Shown here: in pieces, positions 42,682 to 51,446 of the stretch
Position numbering within the stretch: position 1 is the stretch's first letter
Layout of the letters: every line of letters begins with the position of its first letter
Origin: Lachnospiraceae bacterium
GTDB taxonomy: Bacteria; Bacillota; Clostridia; Lachnospirales; Lachnospiraceae
Reading direction: 5' to 3'
Length of the DNA stretch: 64,000 nucleotides
Assembly: GCA_910574885.1 (NCBI GenBank)
Contig: CAJTDD010000024.1
Coordinates: forward strand, 1-64,000
Notes under the pieces: generated by a model
Databases searched by the model: none
What the model saw: only the letters and a program-made list of their open reading frames with translations
What the model was told of the DNA's origin: nothing
Program-made: the position numbers and the translations under genes

Positions 42682-44436
42682 ATGTCAGAGAAGAAGAAAG
42701 TCATTATGCTCGGCAATGAAGCCATTGCCCGGGGCGCCTATGAGGCGGGGGTAAAGGTATCCGCCGCATATCCGGGCACTCCAAGTACCGAGATTAGTGA
42801 ATATCTGGTACAGTATAAAGATGACCTGTACTGCGAATGGTCGCCCAACGAGAAGGTGGCGACAGAGGTTGCAATCGGTGCGTCCGTTGCAGGAGTGCGT
42901 GCCATGTCCTGTATGAAGCATGTGGGCTTCAACGTGGCGGCAGACCCGGCGTATACGGTGTCCTACATGGGAGTGAACGGCGGACTGGTAATCGTCGTCG
43001 CAGACGACCCGGGACTCTACAGTTCCCAGAATGAGCAGGACACCCGAATGGTTGCCCGTGCGGCGCAGCTTCCTGTGTTAGAGCCTTCGGACAGTTCCGA
43101 GGCAAAAGAGTTCATGAAGAAGGCATTTGAGCTGAGTGAACAGTTTGACCGCCCCTTTGTTTTCCGCACTACCACTAGGCTTGCCCATTCTCAGGGAGTG
43201 GTAGAGCTTGGGGAGCGCAAAGAAGCGGCAGATAAGCCTTACGAGAAGAATGTCCAGAAAACGGTGATGATGCCGGCAAATGCAAAGCAGCGCCACATCG
43301 AGATTGAGAAGCGGAACCTGGAACTGGCAGAAGCAGCCAATACGCTTCCGATTAACCGGGTAGAGATGAATGACAGGGCGATTGGCGTGATTACTAGCGG
43401 GATTCCCTACCAGTATGTGAAGGAAGCCCTGCCCAATGCCTCTGTGCTGAAGCTTGGGATGGTGAACCCTCTTCCGAGAAAATTGATTGAAGATTTTGCT
43501 GCGAAGGTGGAAAAGCTGTATATTATAGAAGAGCTGGATCCCGTCATCGAAGAACAGGTGAAGTCCTGGGGGATTGGGGCAACAGGAAAAGAAATCTTTA
43601 CCGTGCAGGGAGAGTACAGCGCAAACATGCTCCGAAGAGCAGTCCTTGGAGAGAAGCTAGAGATTGCGCCGCCGGCAAAGGTGCCGGTTAGGCCGCCCAT
43701 TCTCTGTCCGGGATGCCCCCACAGGAGCGTGTACTATGTGGTGAAGAAGCTGGGGCTTCATGTGGCGGGCGATATCGGCTGCTATACCCTGGGAGCCGTC
43801 GCGCCCCTTAGCGTGGTGGATACTACCATCTGTATGGGAGCCAGCATCTCAAGCCTTCACGGTATGGAGAAGGCGAAGGGAAAGGATTACATAAAGAACT
43901 GGGTAGCTGCAATCGGAGATTCCACATTTCTCCATACCGGCGTGAATTCCCTGATGAACATGGTATACAACCATGCCACCGGCACGGTGCTGATTCTGGA
44001 CAATTCTACCACAGGAATGACCGGGCATCAGGATCATGCGGCAACCGGAAAGACGTTACAGGGCGACCCGGCCTACGCTATCGACATTCCGGCGCTCTGC
44101 CGTGCAATCGGCGTGAAGAATGTGACGGAAGTGAACGCATTTGACCTTGAGACCCTGGAAAAGGTACTCAAAGAGGAGATTGCAAAGGACGAGGTATCCG
44201 TCGTCATCACGAAGACTCCCTGTGTACTGCTTAGCAAAGGAAAGAAACCGTTATACATCGCCCATCAGGATAAATGTAAGAAGTGCGGCATGTGCATGAA
44301 ACCGGGCTGCCCTGCTATGACCAGGCGGGAGGACGGGACGGTTCGTATTGACGACACCATGTGTACGGGATGCGGGCTTTGCAAAGATTTGTGTAAGTTT
44401 GGCGCGATTGAGTTAGTAAAGGCAGGTGACAGATAA
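42682..44436 (+). CDS. iorA: Indolepyruvate:ferredoxin oxidoreductase alpha subunit
   Basis: From ATG 42682 this is 584 residues. It has the pyruvate-oxidoreductase-like N-terminal domain (YPGTPSTEISE, VASVGASVAG-type region), a TPP-binding C-half (CPGCPHRSVYY, GDSTFLHTG, DNSTTGMTGHQDH), and two [4Fe-4S] motifs at the end (CKKCGMCMKPGCP, CTGCGLCKDLCKFGA). It decarboxylates aryl 2-oxo acids to aryl-acetyl-CoA while reducing ferredoxin. Its last base is the first of iorB (ATAATGG overlap). Confidence 0.94.
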   Translation: MSEKKKVIMLGNEAIARGAYEAGVKVSAAYPGTPSTEISEYLVQYKDDLYCEWSPNEKVATEVAIGASVAGVRAMSCMKHVGFNVAADPAYTVSYMGVNGGLVIVVADDPGLYSSQNEQDTRMVARAAQLPVLEPSDSSEAKEFMKKAFELSEQFDRPFVFRTTTRLAHSQGVVELGERKEAADKPYEKNVQKTVMMPANAKQRHIEIEKRNLELAEAANTLPINRVEMNDRAIGVITSGIPYQYVKEALPNASVLKLGMVNPLPRKLIEDFAAKVEKLYIIEELDPVIEEQVKSWGIGATGKEIFTVQGEYSANMLRRAVLGEKLEIAPPAKVPVRPPILCPGCPHRSVYYVVKKLGLHVAGDIGCYTLGAVAPLSVVDTTICMGASISSLHGMEKAKGKDYIKNWVAAIGDSTFLHTGVNSLMNMVYNHATGTVLILDNSTTGMTGHQDHAATGKTLQGDPAYAIDIPALCRAIGVKNVTEVNAFDLETLEKVLKEEIAKDEVSVVITKTPCVLLSKGKKPLYIAHQDKCKKCGMCMKPGCPAMTRREDGTVRIDDTMCTGCGLCKDLCKFGAIELVKAGDR

Positions 44437-45014
44437 TGGCGGCGAAGAATATTATGATTGTGGGTGTCGGAGGACAGGGAACCCTTCTGACCAGCAGGAT
44501 ATTGGGCGGACTTGCCACTGCCGGAGGATATGACGTGAAGCTTTCCGAGGTGCATGGAATGGCGCAGAGAGGCGGGAGCGTGGTGACATTCGTCCGCTAT
44601 GGCGAGCAAGTGGCGGAGCCAATCGTGGAAGAAGGCCAGGCAGACGTGCTGATCGCATTTGAAAGGCTGGAAGCTCTCCGTTATGCACATTTCCTCAAAA
44701 AGGACGGCGCGCTGATTGTAAATGACTGGAGAATCGACCCCATACCCGTGGTGATTGGAGCCGCAGAGTATCCGGAAGGAATCATAGAGACATTGAAACA
44801 GGAACACAAGGTCTATACGGTAAATGCGACGGAGGAATCGAAGAAACTGGGCAATCCAAGGGTATTTAACCTGATTGTGCTGGGAATTGCCGCCTGGCAC
44901 ATGGATTTCTCTAAAGAAGAATGGTATCGGGTAATCGAGAATACCGTGCCGCCTAAGACCATAGACATCAATAAACAGGCGTTTAACGTGGGGTATCATC
45001 TTGCGGCAGAGTAG
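44436..45014 (+). CDS. iorB: Indolepyruvate:ferredoxin oxidoreductase beta subunit
   Basis: The 192-residue protein matches the gamma-type POR domain found in IorB: NIMIVGVGGQGTLLTSRILG, EVHGMAQRGGSVVTFVRYG, and a C-terminal NPRVFNLIVLGIA. It completes the two-subunit enzyme with IorA. Confidence 0.93.
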   Translation: MAAKNIMIVGVGGQGTLLTSRILGGLATAGGYDVKLSEVHGMAQRGGSVVTFVRYGEQVAEPIVEEGQADVLIAFERLEALRYAHFLKKDGALIVNDWRIDPIPVVIGAAEYPEGIIETLKQEHKVYTVNATEESKKLGNPRVFNLIVLGIAAWHMDFSKEEWYRVIENTVPPKTIDINKQAFNVGYHLAAE

Positions 45015-45127
45015 TTGCTTGGTCGTCATGCGCCAACAGGGGGCGAAGGGTATTTTTACAGGTTGGCAGACCGGAATTTGATTCCGAACCACAGTAGAAA
45101 TAAAATTCAGGACAGGAGTATGAGAAA

Positions 45128-46459
45128 ATGGCAGGAGTATCAATAGAAAACTGGAAAGAAACCATCAGAGATCCGAAAATCGAGTGTATGGGAAGGGACG
45201 AGATGAATGCCCTTCAGAGCGAGCGTCTCATCAGGCAGGTAAAGAATGTTTACGAACATGTGGAATTCTACCGCAAAAAAATGGACAGCTTGGGCATAGA
45301 ACCCGGCGACATCAAGGGAATTGAGGATATCCACAAACTTCCGTTCACCACCAAGGAAGATTTGAGGGACAACTACCCCTTTGGACTGCTGGCAGTCCCT
45401 AAGGAGAAGATTGCCCGTGTACAGGGAACTTCCGGGACGACCGGCAAACTGACCCTTGCGTCTTACACACAGAAAGACGTGGACGTTTGGGGCGAGTGTG
45501 TGGCAAGAGGCTTGGTGATGGCAGGATTAAGCGCGGCAGACCGCATCCATGTTTGCTACGGTTACGGTCTGTTCACCGGAGGAATGGGACTTGATTTAGG
45601 CGCGCAGGCGTTAGGCGCAATGGCAATCCCTATGTCTTCCGGCAACACAAAACGTCAGTTGATGTGCATGGAAGACTTCGGAGCCACTGCATTTGCCTGT
45701 ACTCCATCTTATGCGCTGTACCTTGCAGAAGCGGCACAGGAGGCAGGGGTGGTAGACCGCTTGCAGATCAAGGCAAGCATCAACGGTGCAGAGCCGTGGA
45801 CAGACGAGATGCGCAAGAAGATTGAGAGCATTTTCCATATCAACAGCTTCGATATCTACGGATTGTGTGAGATTACGGGGCCAGGCGTGGCCATGGACTG
45901 CATCCACCACAAAGGATTGCATGTATACGAGGATTATTTCTATCCGGAAGTACTCAACCCGGCAGACCAGTCTGCATGTGGGGACGGCGAGACAGGAGAA
46001 CTCGTATTCACCACTCTGGCAAAAGAAGGAATGCCCCTCATCCGTTACAGGACGAAAGACCTCACCAGCATCGAGCACAGCACATGCGAATGTGGAAGGA
46101 CATTGCCAAGAATCCAGAAATTCACCGGACGTACGGACGATATGAAAGTCATCCGCGGCGTCAACGTTTTCCCGACTCAGGTGGAGACGGCGCTCCTCTC
46201 TATGGGCGGCGGCGTAGCGCCTCACTACATGCTCATCGTAGACCGGGAGAACAATCTGGACGTCCTGACCGTCATGGTAGAAGTAGACGAAAAATATTTC
46301 TCCGACGAAATCCGGAAACTGGACGCCTTAAAGAACAAAGTCGGAGCCGTATTAAAACAGGCTCTCGGCGTATCCGTGAGAGTAAAGCTTGTCGAGCCAA
46401 AGACCATCCAGCGCAGCGAAGGCAAAGCAAAACGTGTCATCGACAACCGCGAGTTGTAA
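45128..46459 (+). CDS. paaK: Phenylacetate-CoA ligase family protein
   Basis: The 443-residue AMP-forming ligase has the phosphate-binding loop QGTSGTTGKLTLASYT, YGLCEITGPG, and the C-terminal hinge RTDDMKVIRGVNVFPTQVE. It is typical of PaaK. Next to iorAB it probably works either to activate aryl acetates or, running in reverse, to make aryl acetate plus ATP from aryl-acetyl-CoA. The direction cannot be told from sequence. Confidence 0.9.
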   Translation: MAGVSIENWKETIRDPKIECMGRDEMNALQSERLIRQVKNVYEHVEFYRKKMDSLGIEPGDIKGIEDIHKLPFTTKEDLRDNYPFGLLAVPKEKIARVQGTSGTTGKLTLASYTQKDVDVWGECVARGLVMAGLSAADRIHVCYGYGLFTGGMGLDLGAQALGAMAIPMSSGNTKRQLMCMEDFGATAFACTPSYALYLAEAAQEAGVVDRLQIKASINGAEPWTDEMRKKIESIFHINSFDIYGLCEITGPGVAMDCIHHKGLHVYEDYFYPEVLNPADQSACGDGETGELVFTTLAKEGMPLIRYRTKDLTSIEHSTCECGRTLPRIQKFTGRTDDMKVIRGVNVFPTQVETALLSMGGGVAPHYMLIVDRENNLDVLTVMVEVDEKYFSDEIRKLDALKNKVGAVLKQALGVSVRVKLVEPKTIQRSEGKAKRVIDNREL

Positions 46460-46474
46460 GAGGAGGGAAATACC

Positions 46475-46918
46475 ATGGGTGTAAGCAACACAATTCAGCA
46501 ATTATCTGTATTTTTGGAGAACAGGGAAGGCCGTCTTGACGACGTGCTGAAAGTCTTGTCTCAAAACGACGTAAATATCGTGGCTTTAAGCCTTGCGGAC
46601 ACTTCCGACTATGGAATGTTACGTATGGTGGTTTCCGACCCGAATAAAGGGCGTACAGCGCTTAAAGAGGCAGGAATCACAGCCATGCTCACCGACGTAG
46701 TGGCTTTGCGCGTCCCCCACGCCACAGGTTCCCTAAGTAAAGCGATGCACCAGATCGTCGAAGGGAAAGTCAACGTGGAATACATGTACGCTTTCGCCAA
46801 CGGAACCGACGCGGCAGCAGTCCTCAAAAGCGACGACCCCGCCCGCGTCATCGATATCCTGAAAGCCAGCGGCTTCGACGTCTACAGCGCCGACGAAGCA
46901 TACCGCGCAAACCAGTAA
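46475..46918 (+). CDS. Tandem ACT domain protein
   Basis: The 147-residue protein contains two ACT domains: LSVFLENREGRLDDVLKVLS and a second around VEYMYAFANGTDAAAVL. Such small proteins are commonly found beside paaK/ior genes in anaerobes and probably bind an amino acid to regulate the pathway. It starts 15 bases after paaK and ends the operon. Confidence 0.88.
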   Translation: MGVSNTIQQLSVFLENREGRLDDVLKVLSQNDVNIVALSLADTSDYGMLRMVVSDPNKGRTALKEAGITAMLTDVVALRVPHATGSLSKAMHQIVEGKVNVEYMYAFANGTDAAAVLKSDDPARVIDILKASGFDVYSADEAYRANQ

Positions 46919-46940
46919 AACTAAAAAACATATCAGTAAG

Positions 46941-46993
46941 GAGCAGCTCCCCTCTGGCGATTCTAAAACACAGCCAGAGGAATAGAGCTGCTC
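46941..46993 (+). terminator. Long hairpin after the ior operon
   Basis: GAGCAGCTC and GAGCTGCTC, plus CCTCTGGC and GCCAGAGG, form a two-part stem with a short internal bulge. There is no T run directly after it, so it may act together with the next hairpin. Confidence 0.6.
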
Positions 46994-47014
46994 GTGGCCC
47001 GATAACTCTGGCAA

Positions 47015-47052
47015 AAGGGGAGATAGCATATTGTTTCTATCTCCCCTTAATT
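47015..47052 (+). terminator. Rho-independent terminator
   Basis: AAGGGGAGATAG and CTATCTCCCCTT pair perfectly over a ten-base loop, followed by AATTGT. It closes the ior operon. Confidence 0.75.
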
Positions 47053-47091
47053 GTATTATGCTTTCTAAAATTATTTGGCGGAGGATAAAAT

Positions 47092-47508
47092 GTGGAAATA
47101 AAAGCCGTAACAGACAGCGACAAACAATTTGTAATGAGTATCGATAACCATGTTGACGATATAGGCTATGCCAACAGGGTATACACAAAGTCCGGCTATG
47201 TCATATGGGAGAATAAACAACGGATTGGAATCATCACACACTGCATTTTGTGGGATAACCTCCCATTTCTGAATTTAATATATATTAGAGAAGAATACCG
47301 TGGTAAAGGATTTGGAAAGCAAGCAATCATCCACTGGGAAAATGAAATGAAAAACCAAGGCTATAAGATGACCTTGCTCTCAACCCAGGCAGACGAGGAA
47401 GCGCAGCATTTATACCGGAAACTAGGCTACATAGACTGCGGCAGCCTGGTATTTCACAACACCCCATTTGACCAGCCCATAGAAATATTCCTCAGAAAAG
47501 TCTTATAA
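47092..47508 (+). CDS. GNAT-family N-acetyltransferase
   Basis: The 138-residue protein has the GNAT fold with the acetyl-CoA loop EEYRGKGFGKQAI and a typical end (LYRKLGYIDCGSLVF). It begins with GTG 47092 behind GGCGGAGG; the overlapping ATG one frame away stops at once. The acceptor substrate is unknown. Confidence 0.85.
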   Translation: MEIKAVTDSDKQFVMSIDNHVDDIGYANRVYTKSGYVIWENKQRIGIITHCILWDNLPFLNLIYIREEYRGKGFGKQAIIHWENEMKNQGYKMTLLSTQADEEAQHLYRKLGYIDCGSLVFHNTPFDQPIEIFLRKVL

Positions 47509-47570
47509 GGCAGGACCCGCCGCCCTGCTCGGCGTCCCCCTTGTACGGCACAAATACTACAGGAATCCCC

Positions 47571-47599
47571 TTGAAAATGAAACAAGCGAAGTGTATAAT
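47571..47599 (+). promoter_or_regulatory. Promoter of the ferritin operon
   Basis: TTGAAA and TATAAT are separated by exactly 17 bases. No Fur-type box is visible around it. Confidence 0.75.
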
Positions 47600-47635
47600 A
47601 AAAAAGAATTTACCAAACAAAGGAGGACACCTATC

Positions 47636-48148
47636 ATGCTAGATAAAAAAGTCGTAGAACTATTAAACCAACAAGTAAACAAGGAATTCTATTCCGCCTA
47701 CCTATATCTGGATTTTTCCAACTTCTATTTCGACCACGGTCTTGACGGTTTCGGCAACTGGTACAAGATTCAGGCACAGGAAGAGCGCGACCATGCAATG
47801 CTCTTTATCCAGTATCTCCAGAACAACGGAGAAAAGGTAGAATTAGAAGCAATCGACAAACCACAGATTGCTTTAGAGAGCGCCAAATCCGTACTGGCAG
47901 AGGGCTTAAAACATGAGCAGTACGTAACAAGCCTCATCCATGGAATCTACGATGCCGCATATTCTGTAAAGGACTTCCGCACGATGCAGTTCTTAGACTG
48001 GTTCGTGAAAGAACAGGGCGAAGAAGAGACCAATGCAGACAACTTGGTAAAGAAGTTCGAGTTATTCGGAGATGACCCCAAGAGCCTGTATATGCTGGAC
48101 AATGAGCTGGGTGCGCGTACATATTCTGCCCCGTCTCTGGCGCTTTAA
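47636..48148 (+). CDS. Ferritin
   Basis: The 170-residue protein is a bacterial-type non-heme ferritin: NKEFYSAYLYLDFSNFY, EERDHAMLFIQYL and FVKEQGEEETNADNLV carry the ferroxidase Glu and His ligands. ATG 47636 follows AAAGGAGG. It should form a 24-subunit cage that stores iron. The BFD-like gene follows two bases after its stop, which suggests controlled iron release by electron transfer. Confidence 0.93.
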   Translation: MLDKKVVELLNQQVNKEFYSAYLYLDFSNFYFDHGLDGFGNWYKIQAQEERDHAMLFIQYLQNNGEKVELEAIDKPQIALESAKSVLAEGLKHEQYVTSLIHGIYDAAYSVKDFRTMQFLDWFVKEQGEEETNADNLVKKFELFGDDPKSLYMLDNELGARTYSAPSLAL

Positions 48149-48150
48149 TC

Positions 48151-48339
48151 ATGAACCGCAAGAAAGTGGTCTGCTCCTGCCGCAACGTGACAAAGGGTGA
48201 TATTGCAGACGCCGTGAAAGCCGGGGCCGATTCCTTCAAAGAAGTCAAGAAGGTGACAAAGGTGGGCAAGGGCTGCGGTAAATGCAAGAAAAAAGCGAAG
48301 AAGCTGACGAAGAAATTATTGAAGGAAAGAATAGAATGA
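48151..48339 (+). CDS. BFD-like [2Fe-2S] protein
   Basis: The 62-residue protein has the Fer2_BFD pattern: CSCRNVTKGDI with two Cys and GCGKCKKKAKK with two more, in the C-x-C...C-x2-C spacing of bacterioferritin-associated ferredoxins. It is strongly basic at the end. Known BFD reduces iron stored in bacterioferritin; here it may serve the ferritin encoded just upstream. Its stop overlaps the next start (ATGA). Confidence 0.88.
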   Translation: MNRKKVVCSCRNVTKGDIADAVKAGADSFKEVKKVTKVGKGCGKCKKKAKKLTKKLLKERIE

Positions 48340-49082
48340 GTGAGGATATGAAGAAAACTGCTTTGGAGATGATGCGTGTCTCTGAGGCAGTCTATGTTCT
48401 GTTGTCCGGATGTACACGCCTGCCTTACGTGGAATGTGATTCGGAGACCTATGACGACCAGATATTACTATTTTACAGGGAAGAAGACGCAAGGAGACGG
48501 GCAAAGGAACTGTTAGAAGATAAAAACTTAGTACAGGTCGTTAAGGTGGAGAAGAAGAGCTTCCTGCCGTTCTACACAAGCCTGTATCCCATGGGCGTGA
48601 ACTGCATCGTGGTCAATGACGGGACATCAAAGAGAATCGCTGTACAGCTTAATGAACTGATTCGGCGCAGCCGTCCCGAACAGCTTCCCAAAGGGCAGGT
48701 ATGGGTAGAGAATCCGGAGCTGCATCTGACGGCAATCTACTTTATGCAGGAACTCCATAAGAACCAGGGGAAGGAAATGACGGAAGAGATGACAGAACTG
48801 TATGAAGAGATGCTCGCACATTTCGGAAGAGGAAAATATATCTTTGCCGTGGGTAAGGACAAAGGAATCCCGGCGTTAAAAGGAAAGGATGGGAAACTAT
48901 ACCAGCCCTTATTCACGGATTCCCAGGAATTCCAGAAATTCAACGGACCGAACCAGCTTAGCGCCATGGTGGTAGAGGCGGATAAGATCCGGAATCTTCT
49001 GCCGCCGGAAAGCGAGGGCGTCGTGCTCAATCCTGTTGGAGTGAATGTCCAGTTCAAGATAAGAAAAAGACCAGATAACTGA
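48336..49082 (+). CDS. SseB-family protein
   Basis: From ATG 48336 this is 248 residues. It fits the SseB N-terminal and C-terminal domain pattern (AVYVLLSGCTRLPY, NPVGVNVQFK). The cellular role in Firmicutes is unknown; in enterobacteria SseB relates to serine sensitivity. It overlaps the BFD-like stop by four bases, so it belongs to the ferritin operon. Confidence 0.75.
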   Translation: MSEDMKKTALEMMRVSEAVYVLLSGCTRLPYVECDSETYDDQILLFYREEDARRRAKELLEDKNLVQVVKVEKKSFLPFYTSLYPMGVNCIVVNDGTSKRIAVQLNELIRRSRPEQLPKGQVWVENPELHLTAIYFMQELHKNQGKEMTEEMTELYEEMLAHFGRGKYIFAVGKDKGIPALKGKDGKLYQPLFTDSQEFQKFNGPNQLSAMVVEADKIRNLLPPESEGVVLNPVGVNVQFKIRKRPDN

Positions 49083-49100
49083 GGGTTATCTGGTCTTTTC
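49065..49100 (+). terminator. Terminator overlapping the end of the SseB-like gene
   Basis: AAAAGACCAGATAAC and GTTATCTGGTCTTTT form a perfect stem over five bases. The left arm encodes the last residues and the stop codon of the gene. Confidence 0.88.
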
Positions 49101-49208
49101 CATAATCTCAATTTCATGTATTGCTTTTAAATATCTAAATCCTATTACTATTTAATATATAAAAGGTACATTCATTACGATTATAAGAATTACTTTGCAT
49201 TACATTAA

Positions 49209-49406
49209 TTAGATCTTTGTTACATTGACTGCCTGAGGACCCTTAGATCCTTCTGTTACATCGTACTCGACGCTCTGGCCCTCGTCTAAAGACTTGAAAC
49301 CTTCCATGTTCAGCCCGGAATAGTGGACGAACACATCATTGCCGGTTTCATCAGAAATGAAACCGTAACCCTTTTGGTTGTTGAACCATTTCACTGTACC
49401 TTTCAT
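49209..49406 (-). CDS. Cold shock protein (CspA family)
   Basis: The 65-residue protein is a single cold-shock domain with RNP1 KGYGFISDE and RNP2 VFVHYS. It binds single-stranded RNA/DNA and helps translation in the cold or in stationary phase. GGAGG precedes the start. A leader of about 75 bases lies between its promoter and start, as usual for csp genes. Confidence 0.95.
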   Translation of the reverse strand: MKGTVKWFNNQKGYGFISDETGNDVFVHYSGLNMEGFKSLDEGQSVEYDVTEGSKGPQAVNVTKI

Positions 49407-49480
49407 GACAATACCTCCAAACTTAAAGTTAATTTAGAAACTCCGCATCTATAAAATAAATCTATAGATAACTGTCTAAT

Positions 49481-49509
49481 AGACTAGCATATATTTATAA
49501 AAGCGTCAA
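49481..49509 (-). promoter_or_regulatory. Promoter of the cold shock gene
   Basis: On the minus strand TTGACG and TAGTCT are 17 bases apart, with a TGC extension before the -10. Confidence 0.5.
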
Positions 49510-49572
49510 GAGATTTGGGAATATTTTTTATATTTTTACTATAAAACCATAGAGGCGGCGGTATCATTTTAC

Positions 49573-49601
49573 TTGACGAAATGCCCCCAGAAGTGTAAAG
49601 T
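49573..49601 (+). promoter_or_regulatory. Promoter of the PTS enzyme I gene
   Basis: TTGACG and TAAAGT are 17 bases apart. The start point would lie near 49608, which supports ATG 49644 rather than 49614 as the protein start. Confidence 0.6.
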
Positions 49602-49643
49602 ATAGGGTATGGGATGATTAATGAGATAACAGAGGACAAGAGT

Positions 49644-51269
49644 ATGATCACATTGACGGGGAAAAAAGTATCGGAAGGAATTGCCATGGGCAAGTTATCC
49701 TTCTATAAGCGGGATTCCAAGGAGATTCGGCGAATCTATGTAAAAGACGTGGAGAAGGAAGTACAGCGGTTCCAAAAAGCGCGTCAGAAGGCGTTACAGG
49801 AACTAAAAGAGCTGTATGAGACGGCAGCCAAAGAAGTAGGAGAGGCGAACGCCGCGATTTTTGAGATGCAGCAGATGATACTGGAAGATCAGGATCTGGT
49901 TGACAAGGTTACGGGAATCATTGTCGAGCAGAAGCTGAACGCGGAGTATGCGATAGAGAATGCGGCGGAGAATTTTATTGCGACGGCAGTGGAGAACGAT
50001 AAGAATTATGTACAGGGGCATGACGCGGATGTCTGGGATGTGGCGAATCGCCTTCAGAATATCCTGGCGAGAGGGTGGAAGGATAAGATGCTGATGGACG
50101 AGCCGTTTGTGCTGGCGGCGGGGGAGTTGTACCCCAGCGAGGCAGTCCAGCTTGATAAGACGAAGGTACTGGGATTCGTTACGAGGTATGGGACGATCAA
50201 TTCCCATACGGCGGTGCTTGCAAGGACGAAAGGGATTCCGTCAGTGATTGGGCTTGGGGAAGCGTTAAAGAAGGATTACGAGGGCAAGACGATCATCGTG
50301 GACGGGTTCGAGGGCAAGATATATATTGAGCCAGATTATACGACGATAACGAAGATGCGGCAGAAGCAGGACGCCAACCATACTCAGGTACAGAATCTTG
50401 AACGGCTCAAGGGGAAGGAGAATATTACCCAGAGCGGGCAGAAGATTGATGTCTGTGCGAATATCGGGAACCGGGAGGATATTGAGAACGTGCTGCGCTG
50501 CGACGCAGGCGGGATTGGGTTGTTTCGGAGCGAATTTTTGTATATGGAGAGCGGTTCTAAGCCTCCGACAGAGGAATATCAGTTCCAGGTGTACAAGCTT
50601 GCCGCAGAGTCCATGGGATTTAAGAAGGTGGTCATCCGGACGGCAGATTTAGGAGGAGAGAAGACGGCGGAGTGTCTGGACTTAGGGACAGACCCTAACC
50701 CGGCAATCGGCTACCGGGGAATCCGGGTGTCTCTCGACAAGGAAGAAGTATTCAAGACACAGCTGCGTGCGATTCTGCGCGCTTCTGCATTCGGGAATCT
50801 TTCCGTTATGTTTCCGATGATTACATCCATCGAAGAGGTAAAGCTGGCAAAATTAATGCTTGAGAAGGCGAAAAAGGAGCTGAAAAAAGAGAAGACCGGC
50901 TTTGATTCAGACATTCCGGTAGGCGTCATGATTGAGACTCCGGCGGCGGTCATGATCAGCGGGGAACTGGCGAGAGAAGTTGATTTTTTCAGTATTGGGA
51001 CCAATGACCTGCTGCAGCTGACCCTTGGAATGGACCGGCAGAACGAGAAGCTTGAGCGGTATTTTAATCCTCACCACTCGGCGCTTCTTAAAATGATTCG
51101 GATTATTACGAATAATGTACATCTGGAGGAGAAGCATATCAGCGTGTGCGGCGATATGGCGGCTGATTTAGAGATGACAGAGTATCTTATTCAGATAGGG
51201 ATAGATGAGCTGTCTGTGGCGCCAAATCAAGTGCTTGCGCTGCGCAAAAAGATTCGGGAGATACAATAG
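49644..51269 (+). CDS. ptsI: Phosphotransferase system enzyme I
   Basis: From ATG 49644 (AGAGGA eight bases upstream) the protein is 541 residues. The phosphorylated residue is H188 in TINSHTAVLAR, the PEP site shows RTADLGGEKTA and YRGIRVSL, and the C-terminal Cys is in ISVCGDMAAD. It takes phosphate from phosphoenolpyruvate and passes it to HPr. HPr is not encoded next to it. Confidence 0.94.
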   Translation: MITLTGKKVSEGIAMGKLSFYKRDSKEIRRIYVKDVEKEVQRFQKARQKALQELKELYETAAKEVGEANAAIFEMQQMILEDQDLVDKVTGIIVEQKLNAEYAIENAAENFIATAVENDKNYVQGHDADVWDVANRLQNILARGWKDKMLMDEPFVLAAGELYPSEAVQLDKTKVLGFVTRYGTINSHTAVLARTKGIPSVIGLGEALKKDYEGKTIIVDGFEGKIYIEPDYTTITKMRQKQDANHTQVQNLERLKGKENITQSGQKIDVCANIGNREDIENVLRCDAGGIGLFRSEFLYMESGSKPPTEEYQFQVYKLAAESMGFKKVVIRTADLGGEKTAECLDLGTDPNPAIGYRGIRVSLDKEEVFKTQLRAILRASAFGNLSVMFPMITSIEEVKLAKLMLEKAKKELKKEKTGFDSDIPVGVMIETPAAVMISGELAREVDFFSIGTNDLLQLTLGMDRQNEKLERYFNPHHSALLKMIRIITNNVHLEEKHISVCGDMAADLEMTEYLIQIGIDELSVAPNQVLALRKKIREIQ

Positions 51270-51305
51270 AATTCTAAGAATGAAAGAACGAGAGGCAGAT
51301 AATGA

Positions 51306-51350
51306 GAGGAAGCTGTCTGAAAGATTTTCCCCTTTCAGGCAGCTTCCTCT
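51306..51350. terminator. Terminator between ptsI and glgD
   Basis: AGAGGAAGCTGTCTGAAAG and CTTTCAGGCAGCTTCCTCT pair over an eight-base loop (one G-U), followed by ATTTT. The genes are convergent, so it can serve both. Confidence 0.85.
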
Positions 51351-51446
51351 ATTTTCATGATTTTATTTTAGCAGAAGTACGGTGACATTGCCGCAAAGTC
51401 CGTCTGCCTTAGATAGATGGGCGTCAAACGCCCCTTAGTCTGTTCC

